From: Portulaca oleracea
Lineage: Eukaryota; Streptophyta; Magnoliopsida; Caryophyllales; Portulacaceae
Direction: 5' to 3'
DNA length: 64,000 nt
Assembly (NCBI GenBank): GCA_029582165.1
Contig: CM055868.1
Location: 8,383,501 to 8,447,500, forward strand
Part shown: in pieces, positions 56,477 to 64,000 of the stretch
How positions within the stretch are numbered: position 1 is the first letter of the stretch
How the letters are laid out: each line of letters begins with the position of its first letter
Made by a program: the position numbers and the translations under genes
The notes under the pieces: model-generated
Told to the model about the DNA's origin: nothing
What the model saw: only the letters and a program-made list of their open reading frames with translations
The model's database searches: none

Positions 56477-58412
56477 GAAGGGGTGAGTTTATTGAGAAGA
56501 AGCCTTCTAGGTAATATCCTTCCTCACCTATCTTGTACAATTAGTAAGTCGGTTTACTTTTCTTCTTTTATTTTCTTTTTGTGAGTTTCTTTTTCTTTTA
56601 TTTTGGGGTGCTTGCTTACCTATTTCTGTTTCCATTTGGAGGACACGGCAACCTCTTTGTGTGGGAGTGGGAGGGTAGTATGCATTCCGGTTTGTGAGTC
56701 CAAAGAAAAGAAAAAAAAGAGTCGTTTTGTAAATATTTTAGTTTTTTAATTCTTTAGTCCTTAGAGTCTTGTATAGTTGTTTTTCTTTTTGATCTTGCAT
56801 GTGAACCATCATACATAGTATGCTTTTCTTGTTTATTTCTAACCTTGGTGTGATGTTCCTTGGATCGTGGATTGAATATGTTTGATTGAAGACTTCGAGG
56901 TAACCTCTTTCCACTCTCTTTATGTGAATATATCGATGATCCATGATACATGCTTGATTTTCCTTTTGGGTGGCGAACCCCTTAAGTGTGATTGTTGGAA
57001 TATTTTGTTGTTGGAGCCGTGTGGGCTCGGGTCGCCACCACTTTTTATGTGATAAGTGTTTTGTATATATGTTCTTTTTGGTTTTCTACCTTGCTTGTGA
57101 CACCCTTTTCATGATGAAGACATTGTGATATCTTGTGTTGGAGTGGGGGTGCTATTTTCCATTTGTCATGAGTAGATCACCTAGTTTTTGAGTCTTTTGT
57201 TTTTGTTTTTCTTAGTTTGTGTCCAAAAATTTAAAAATATATTTTTTTGTGTGAAAGAAAAAAAAAGGGGGAGAAATGTTGTGAAAAACCCAAAAGTTGT
57301 TTTTCTTTTTGAAGATGTTTCCGTTCACAGTTGTGTAGATAGTTGTCTAATCAGTTGATTCAATCAGTTAGAAGCGGCCGGTATGAATAATGACAGGCCT
57401 TAGGAAGGATTTTTGCCATGACTTATCTCTATTAGACCTTTACATGGAATGGGAAAGCGGAATCCTCAAATCTTACACGCTTTGACTGTGTCTTCTTACC
57501 TAAGTTAGACAGTTTTAGTTGTTCAATTGCTTAAGCTCTTAATTAATGCATTAAATAATTATTGTCGGGCCTACCGTCATGGGTTGGTTTGGGTGGATCG
57601 GCACCCTATGCCCCTTAAGTGCAATGACTCACGTATGGAGAAACCCAGCAGGGAGGGTAACCCTTTGCGAAGGCCGGTGCTTAAATCCCGCAAAACCCGA
57701 CACAAACGCTCTAAAAGACACAAAACGGATTGAGTGGAATAAAAGAGCGTAGGTTTTGAAAAAGAAAGAAAAGAGCGAGGCAAAGTAAGAAAAAGAAAGA
57801 AAAGAGAAATAAAGAGCAAAGTAAGAAAAAGAAAAGAGAGTGAAGTTAAGAAAAAGAAAGAAAAGAGAGGTTGAAAGAAAGACCAAGAGTGAAGTAGGAT
57901 AGATAATCCCGAGCTTGAGCATGAGAACAACTTTGATTGTCTGGTTTAGGATAGGAAGGACCGACTAGAGCCCACTTGCACATATGCACGAGGTGTTTTG
58001 CTCATCAGGAAGTGTTTTGGTTCAAAATCTTAAAGATTGGTTGTTTTCCAACCTTCGTGTCTTAATTTGTTTATACTTGCTTCTTCCAATTGATTGTTGA
58101 GGCGGGTTTGGGAACTAGGTGCATGATTGGGGACGGGAATATTTTCTTTGCTTTCGTTTTGTTTCATTTTTCAGTTTTCACTTCTTTTCTTTCCCTTTTC
58201 TTTTCTCGTGGCTTTTGTGGGCATAGTTGCTATAAACCCTCACGAGACCTACCTCGTCCACCCGGGCTACCGGGGGGTTTAAAGGGCTTGATGCATATGC
58301 TAAATGCATCCGCGATTCCTGTGAAAGTGAGTTAGGGTTTTTAGTTTTTCTTTTTAGTCCTTTCCTTTGTTTTTAGTTTGCTCGGGGCGAGCAAACCCTT
58401 GTGTTGGAGTGG
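56477..58412 (+). other. Non-coding 3' part of internal region 3
   Basis: Very close to unit 1 in length and run lengths. It contains the GA-rich tract (57,750-57,880) and the hairpin TTTGCTCGGGGCGAGCAAA at 58,377-58,395. No reverse transcriptase, integrase or protease text was found in any frame. Confidence 0.7.
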
Positions 58413-60339
58413 TGTTCGGCCTCGTTTCGAGCCGAATTTCTTCTCTTTTATAGGGTATTCTTGCTTATCTTTAATAACTATTTTAGTAGTTTTATTGTGT
58501 TTTTACCCTTTTATTAGATTTTATAGCTTTTTATTATTTTAGTTATTATTATCATTAAAATGAATTAAAAATGTAAATATTAGAAATAAATAAATTAAAT
58601 ACCTAAACCTAATCTAATTGGCCCAATTCCTATTTTCTCTCCTTCCTTTCCCTCTTCTCCTACTTCTCGGCCCAAAGAAACCCAGCCCATACCCTAACTC
58701 TAAAACCCGCCTAACCTAGATACCCAGAAACCCAACTACCCGCCCCATTTACCCCAGCCGAATAAAAACTCCCACCAAACCCTAATTCCCTCATTCCCCC
58801 ATTTCTTTCTTGCCTTCGTCCCTTTCCCCTTTCTCCCTCTCTGGTTCTCTTTCTCTCTGTCTCTTTGCGCAGCCAAACGCACCCCACCAAACCAACTTCA
58901 ACCTCCACCATTTCCTTCTCTCATCTTATCATCTCGTTCATCTCTTCCATCTCATCTCTTCTTCTTCTCTTCCTTTTCTCATTTTCTCGCGAATTTCTCA
59001 GTCACTCACTCTCTTTCTCCTATTGCAGATTCGGTTGACAACCAACGAAGAAGAGGCGCACACACCATCGTCAACGCAGACCATCTTCTGTCTAACCATC
59101 GATTGCATTTACACCATCCATCTTGAAGAAAATCGGCGGCTTGGATTGAAGGGAGGAGATCGGTTTCGACTATAAAAGAGGATGAAGGAGCAGATTCGAA
59201 AGGCAAGCAAGGAGGTTTCGGCCTTCATTTTAGGGTTAGAATTAGATTAGGTTTAATTCTTGATTTTATTTTCAGTTTTGAATCTCTATTTCGGTTTTGC
59301 TTTCAATCGATTCTAGGTTTGCTCTTTAATGGTTGAGATTTCGATTCTGGGATTTGGTATTTTGTTATTGAATTGGTTGAGTTATTGATTTCTGGGAATG
59401 AATGTTGAAGGATTTTGTATGTAGTTATTATCTCAGTTTAATTGTTGTTTGAATCTATGGTTGATGGTATTAGACTCATTTTGCCCCTGTTCTTGATAGC
59501 TCGATTTTCTGTCTCTTCTCTGTCTCGGCTTCTATTTCTCTTCATCTTCCCCTGCTTCCTCTGCTCGGTTAATGGGCAGTAGGAAGTTTAATCCCTATTC
59601 TTACCATTTGTTGTTTGGTCGTACAGTAGATTAGAATTAGGTTTCTTAGGTTTTGGTCCTTTGTTAAGATCAGTTTTAATCTAGGATTAGATTTAGGGTT
59701 AGTCCTTAGAGTTAATAGGGTTTAGGGTCTGTTTGGTCGTTAGTTAAAGTTAGGTTTATTAGAGTAATTCAGTTTAGGGTTAAGTCTTATTAAGATTAGT
59801 TTTAGTGTTAGGTTTCTAGGGTTGGTTAAGTGTTATTAAGTTTTCATTAGTTTTTATTAGGGTTTTGTTTAGGGTTTGTTTAAGTCAATTTTCCCTAAAG
59901 TCTTTATTAGTATTAGCCACAAAACAATCCAACTATTAGTGAGGAGGAGGGCTAAGGATCACAAATTCCACTCTCAAGTGGGGATTTGGGGATTCTTAGT
60001 AATCCAATTCACGCTTTCTTATTTGTTCGGGAGAAAGTTTAAGGTGAAGGATTTAATTGAAGTTTAGATCATCAAAGGTATAGTCTCTTGTTCCTAATTT
60101 CATATTAGTTTTAGTTTAATTGCTTTCTTAATTTCATGTTTTTAATTGCTTTCATCTTTTATTGCTTTCTTAATTATTATCATGTCTAGGTTAGTTTATT
60201 GCTTTATTTACATAATTTATTGCTTTCCGCATTGAGAAAAACACCTTTACACAAACCGATTATCCTTAATCAAGCCTCACACCCATCCCTGTGGACCGAC
60301 AACCTAAATTTATAAAACCACAAAAATTACAACCAAACA
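58413..60339 (+). repeat. LTR 4 of the array (1,927 bp)
   Basis: TGTTCGGCCTCGTTTCG to CCAAACA. It is followed directly by the right target duplication GAATG and FRS sequence instead of a primer-binding site, so it is the terminal 3' LTR. The G-to-A change in its last bases is private. Confidence 0.93.
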
Positions 60340-60680
60340 GAATGCAAATGTTGAGTAATTTTGAAAATATCATTACGGGTGATCATGTGAATAAAAAAAG
60401 CTAGGGAAATTTGTGAGGAATCATTGAAGAAGTTGGAAGAAGATGTCGAATATTTGGTTGGTTTTATCCATTCATCTGATGAAGAAGATGTTGCAAAGTC
60501 ATCTGAGAAATATATCGAAAACCCTTCCAACGTGTACGACAAAAGGCATGAGGAATTTAAGGTTTAAGTCAACTCGTGAGAAAATAGCTAACAAAACTAG
60601 ATGAAGGAAAAGAACGAAGAGTTCTTCTGGTAAGAAAGCAAAATCCAGAGATGAAGCTTCTCAACTGGTATTGCATGCTC
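60340..60680 (+). pseudogene. FRS pseudogene, piece 3 (C-terminal part)
   Basis: Directly after the array the text reads GAATG then CAAATGTTGAGTAATTTT, giving MQMLSNFENIITGD, then after a one-base shift ARE-ICEESLKKLEEDVEYLVG, the helical region that follows the SWIM finger in FRS proteins. Further on STREKIANKTR and KRTKSSSGKKAKSRDEASQL match the basic C-terminal tail. At least two stops and two frameshifts are present. Together with 36,907-37,560 and 42,271-42,294 it forms one gene torn into three. Confidence 0.8.
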
Positions 60681-61291
60681 AAATTTCTTTGCACATTGTG
60701 ATATAGTCATTTGCATTCTTTCCTCAAATTTGTTTGCACACTATGTTGTAGGTTGATGCTTCACAAAACATTTCTTCACAAATTTGTTCAATGCCACAGT
60801 TGGGACAATATGTTCAATATCCGAACGAGGTGTGAATATGCAAATCAATTCTTAGAAATAGTTAGGTTGTTGGTATTAAATCTTTTTTTAAGCACTTAAA
60901 TTATTTATTATGTCCTCTATTTTTTTTTGTTTTTGTTTCCTTGATTCTCGACTTGCAAAAATATTGGCTAATCATGATAAATTTGATTAATTCTGGGTAA
61001 TTTTTATGTGCCCTTCATTTATCTATGAATTTTACAGACTTGCAGACATTGTAGTTTGAGTAGCATCAACACTAATTAATACAACATAATTTAACTATCA
61101 TGCTGAATAATCTGAACTAATCTGAATTTGGATTATTTTATTAATTTGAGTGCCTTATGACCCTCATTGTGGACCTAGAAGAATTTTTGGAATAATGAAT
61201 ATGAATTTGAATCCAAATTTGAACTCAGAGCTCAATTACACACTTAAACTATGCATGGTTCGCTCATCTCATGTCATTTTGACTTCCTGAG
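60681..61291. other. Region between the FRS piece and segment B
   Basis: AT-rich, no supported gene. CTCAAATTTCTTTGCACA and CTCAAATTTGTTTGCACA recur about 45 bp apart (60,680-60,740), a small tandem duplication that may lie in the former FRS 3' UTR or intron. Confidence 0.45.
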
Positions 61292-61975
61292 TTTATATAG
61301 CTTGCTTGTTAAGAGTACTAAGGGGAATATGATTGATTTTTTTTATAAAAAAAATCTTGACTTGATTTGTAGAAATTGATAATAGTGTATGTATACGAGA
61401 TTGAAAACATGCATATCTTATATTTGTTACATTCAAATAAATATAGGAAATTATATCTCTTTCTTGAACCAAAAAAAAGGTACGAAAAGAATGGTCCTCA
61501 TAAGAATATTGTATTATCATCAAATTGGAGAAAGATGAAACAATGAAGCCAAGCCATACATTACCAAGGATGGAGGTTATTCTAGATGTGCGTTTGGTAC
61601 AAGTAAGGGTCCAACATGAAAAAAATAATGTCATGATGAGCATCTTTGTATTTGTTTATTTCACGATTGTCCAACTATTTGATTAGATCTTACACATGAA
61701 TTTTAAACTAATTGATCTCTTCTTAGCTATAGTTACCATCTATAATGTGACGGCCATCCACAAAAATTAAGAAAATAAATACCATAAATTTATAAATGAA
61801 ATTGAATTATTTCTAAAACAATTTGTGACTTTTTATTTTACGGGTTTAAATAGATTATATAAACATTAAACAAGTTTGCATTAATAAAAAAAAAGTCACT
61901 ATTTATAAAGGAATTGATTTCGGATAATCGATTATAAAATTATTGAGAAAACAATTTAAAATTGCAAACATCTAA

Positions 61976-62389
61976 GAGCATGAGCAATGATTGGAACTCA
62001 TTCCAATCACTCCATCAAAGTTCCATTCCATTTCTTGACAACAATAATTCTTGTAAGTTTCACAGTTTTGGAACTCATTCTGCGACTGTAAACTATTTCA
62101 GAATGAAATCCACATATTTTATCTCTCCTTACTTTTTATTGGTGGAAAATTAATTTTTTTCTTTTTTATTTCACTTCAAAAATATATATTGTGAGGGGTA
62201 AATTAGGATAATGACAAATATTTATTTAAAGTTCCAAATTGGAATTTAATCTATTATAGGGAATAAGGAAATGAGTTTTGAAAATTTTAAAAATAAGTTG
62301 ATGTGTTAGGATGACCCGCACCGAAAATCCAAAACAATGAATTACCCTCACCGAAAATCCAAAACAATGGAATATCATTGTACATGCTC
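61976..62389. mobile_element. MITE with TAA target duplication in segment B
   Basis: TAA lies on both sides (61,973-61,975 and 62,390-62,392). The ends GAGCATGAGCAATGATTGG and, in complement, GAGCATGTACAATGATATTC are inverted repeats. Segment A has no counterpart of the interior. The 3-bp TAA duplication suggests a PIF/Harbinger-type MITE. Confidence 0.75.
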
Positions 62390-62491
62390 TAAAACTAATT
62401 TAAATCCCCTTCATTCTGGTCAAAACTTGCATACATAAACAATTAATATCACCTCAATTGCAATTAATACCACCTTAATTACAATATTGTA

Positions 62492-62741
62492 CTACCCCTG
62501 TCTCATATTGTTTGTCCATCCAACTATATCTAAAAGTCTAATGGTCATGGGAAATGGGGTGAAAAATATGTAATGTATCAAAATTGTCCTTACTTTTCTC
62601 ATATGAAGAAAAATAAAAAAGATACAAAAGAATATTTATTAGGGGTATAATAGAAATTACAATCATTGAAATTATAAAATGGACAAACATTTTGGGACAA
62701 ATGAGTTAGGTAAATGGACAAACAATTTGGGATGGAGGTAA
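62492..62741. mobile_element. Stowaway-like MITE in segment B
   Basis: TA lies on both sides. The left end CTACCCCTGTCTCATATTGT continues TTGTCCA, and the complement of the right end is TTACCTCCATCCCAAATTGT then TTGTCCA. Segment A reads through the site without it. Confidence 0.78.
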
Positions 62742-63264
62742 TACTCCTATTTCATATTAATTGTTATTTTTAAAAATTGTGCTAATTGAATTTTAAAATT
62801 TTTAACTATAAATTTATGGCTGTACACAATAGGACTATCATTATATTTGTAATGAAAACTAATATTGCAACTATTAATAAAATAATATATGAAAAATCAC
62901 ATACCAAAGAACAATATTAAAGACCATAACCATTAATTAAGAGACAAATAATAAAGCAATGGAGCAAAGTGATTTGAAGTGACGAGACATTTAAAATTGA
63001 TTTGAATAAAATTTCATTGGGATCTAAGTTAGATGCATGATTATTCAGCAGAATACAGGGCTGTACTACCAAAATTGTGGTAATTTGGTACAGAACCAAT
63101 CCAAGATCTTGATGAGACCTGGATTCAATCATCCAAAACATACATACACAGCTACAAAATTCTCCAATTTTCGCCCTCAAAAATAAAACAAATCTCCCAT
63201 TTTCTGGAGATTGTACGGCACAAACCAGAGAATTGAAACGAAAAGTCAGAAAGAATGGGGGCAA

Positions 63265-63564
63265 TCACGGGGAGGAGATAGAGGCTGATTGCAGAAGCAA
63301 CTGCGCGCGAGAGAGCTGTTCCATCAGCGCAGACAGCCGCGCGTTGTAAGCACGCGCCTGCTCCACCGCCTCAACCTCCAGATCACCGAGCTGAGAACAC
63401 AACATCTCCTCCGCCTCTTCGGCCACCCTGAGGCGGTCCCACACGCGCCGGAGCTCCTCCCTCATCATCTCTTCTCTCCGACGACTCTCCTTCAATTCTC
63501 TCTCCAATTCCTCATTCTTCTTCCTCAGATCATATTCCTCGTGATTACCAATGCTTGGTGCCAT
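63265..63564 (-). CDS. RESPONSE TO LOW SULFUR (LSU) family protein
   Basis: A single-exon ORF of 99 residues on the minus strand, with ATG at 63564 and TGA at 63265. LSU proteins are about 95 residues and plant-specific, and this one has their pattern throughout: a leading DLRKKNEELERELKE, then EELRRVWDRLRVAEEAEEML, CSQLGDLEVEAVEQAR, and a final YNARLSALMEQLSRAQLLL. The whole chain is a predicted coiled coil with no membrane or signal segment. LSU proteins act as interaction hubs in sulfur deficiency and other stresses; they have no known catalytic activity. The coding part is GC-rich compared with its surroundings. The promoter carries a TATA box and a UPE-box (separate entries). The gene looks intact. 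Which LSU paralogue it matches cannot be told from sequence alone. Confidence 0.93.
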   Translation of the reverse strand: MAPSIGNHEEYDLRKKNEELERELKESRRREEMMREELRRVWDRLRVAEEAEEMLCSQLGDLEVEAVEQARAYNARLSALMEQLSRAQLLLQSASISSP

Positions 63565-63670
63565 TGCAGTTTTCTGATTGGTTGTTATTTGGTGGGAAAA
63601 GGAAAGAATGTGTTGTGTGTGTAGGTGGTGAGGCTACTTGAGTGTGATTCAGGTTGTTTTGGGAGGGGGG

Positions 63671-63678
63671 TTTATATA
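63671..63678 (-). promoter_or_regulatory. TATA box of the LSU gene
   Basis: On the minus strand this reads CCTATATAAACCC, 107 bp upstream of the ATG, which would place transcription start about 75 nt before the start codon. Confidence 0.8.
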
Positions 63679-63694
63679 GGGAATGAAGTGTAGG

Positions 63695-63714
63695 TGTCTA
63701 GGTTCAATGTATCT
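63695..63714 (-). promoter_or_regulatory. UPE-box (sulfur-limitation element) of the LSU gene
   Basis: On the minus strand the 20 bases read AGATACATTGAACCTAGACA. This fits the published UPE-box consensus AG(G/A)T(T/A)CATTGAACCT(A/G)GACA as I recall it, found in promoters of LSU genes and bound by EIL-type factors such as SLIM1/EIL3. It begins 16 bp upstream of the TATA box. The match includes the AGATACAT core. Confidence 0.85.
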
Positions 63715-64000
63715 GGGGTATGCCCTTGGTTTTGTTTTCTTTTATTTTTTGATATTAATTATTCTCCACAAGTACTATTGATTTTATTAGTGTATTATTG
63801 TGGGGGTGAATCATGAATGATGAATGTGGTGGGGGCCATGGCAATGTACATTTTGTGAACCTAAAGTGGAGCATTTCAAAGTGGAAATTAAAATCTTAAT
63901 CCATCACTACCAAATTATTCACTTTACTCTGGTGGCTTAATTTGTTTGTTTATACTCACTTTGTTGAGAGTAATTTGATTAATATATTCTCTACATCTTT
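63715..64000. other. Upstream region of the LSU gene to the window end
   Basis: AT-rich promoter-distal DNA with no ORF or repeat that I can identify. Confidence 0.5.

Larger units (their letters stand above)
42295..60339 (+). mobile_element. Multimeric gag-only LTR retrotransposon array (LTR-IN-LTR-IN-LTR-IN-LTR)
   Basis: Four LTRs (42295-44216, 47678-49566, 53018-54937, 58413-60339) alternate with three internal regions (44217-47677, 49567-53017, 54938-58412). Each LTR starts TGTTCGG and ends CCGAACA (CCAAACA in the last). Adjacent units share LTRs, because every internal region begins at a primer-binding site and ends directly at the next LTR with no flanking host DNA. The whole block, 18,045 bp, has one perfect 5-bp target duplication GAATG (42,290-42,294 and 60,340-60,344), so it entered the FRS sequence as one locus. 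The primer-binding site TGGCGTCGTTGCCGGGGA resembles the tRNA-Asp-type site of some plant Ty3/gypsy lineages (Athila/Tat). The only large ORF per unit is Gag-like; no pol domain is present, so mobility would need enzymes from elsewhere. Multimer formation by recombination between LTRs is the simplest explanation. Confidence 0.92.
61292..62958. repeat. Segment B of the long direct duplication
   Basis: Same orientation as segment A (35,570-36,810), with the same landmarks in the same order. It is longer because it carries two MITEs (61,976-62,389 and 62,492-62,741) that A lacks, while A carries one that B lacks. Confidence 0.8.

Overview
The window is nuclear DNA from a flowering plant. It is AT-rich, its genes have GT-AG introns, it carries a class II nuclear tRNA gene and many plant-type transposable elements, and its recognisable genes are plant families: a MutS2-like protein, a DUF599 membrane protein, a thaumatin-like protein, a FAR1-related protein and LSU. 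I would call it a eudicot and cannot name the species from the sequence.

Layout. 1-7.1 kb (+): the 3' ten exons of a MutS2-like gene. 8.2 kb (+): tRNA-Leu(AAG). 10.7-12.7 kb (-): a two-exon DUF599 gene. 13-18.9 kb: AT-rich intergenic DNA with several MITEs. 18.9-26.4 kb (+): a decayed Ty1/copia retrotransposon. Its 5' LTR holds two later insertions, one of them a 999-bp solo LTR, and its pol holds a solo LTR of a 5S-rRNA-carrying Cassandra-type TRIM. 28.8-32.1 kb (+): a three-exon thaumatin-like gene with a Pro-rich tail. 33.2-34.4 kb (-): an unrecognised coding fragment split by a hAT element. 34.45-34.63 kb (-): an rbcL (plastid) fragment. 34.8-35.4 kb: a large inverted repeat.

35.6-63 kb is dominated by insertions. 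Two diverged direct copies of a ~1.2-kb segment (35.6-36.8 and 61.3-63.0 kb) flank a FAR1-RELATED SEQUENCE (FRS) pseudogene. An old hAT-like element (itself carrying a CACTA-like element) and an 18-kb LTR-retrotransposon array split the pseudogene into three pieces. The array (42,295-60,339) reads LTR-internal-LTR-internal-LTR-internal-LTR with one perfect 5-bp target duplication (GAATG) at its outer ends. Each ~3.46-kb internal region has one large gene, a Gag-like ORF with a CCHC zinc knuckle, and no protease, integrase or reverse transcriptase. Copies 2 and 3 encode identical 476-residue proteins; copy 1 is broken.

63.3-63.6 kb (-): an intact RESPONSE TO LOW SULFUR (LSU) gene. Its promoter carries a TATA box and, 16 bp further upstream, a full match to the sulfur-limitation UPE-box as I recall it.

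The host genes are not an operon and share no pathway that I can see. The main stories are the multimeric gag-only retrotransposon, the layered history of nested insertions, and the LSU promoter.
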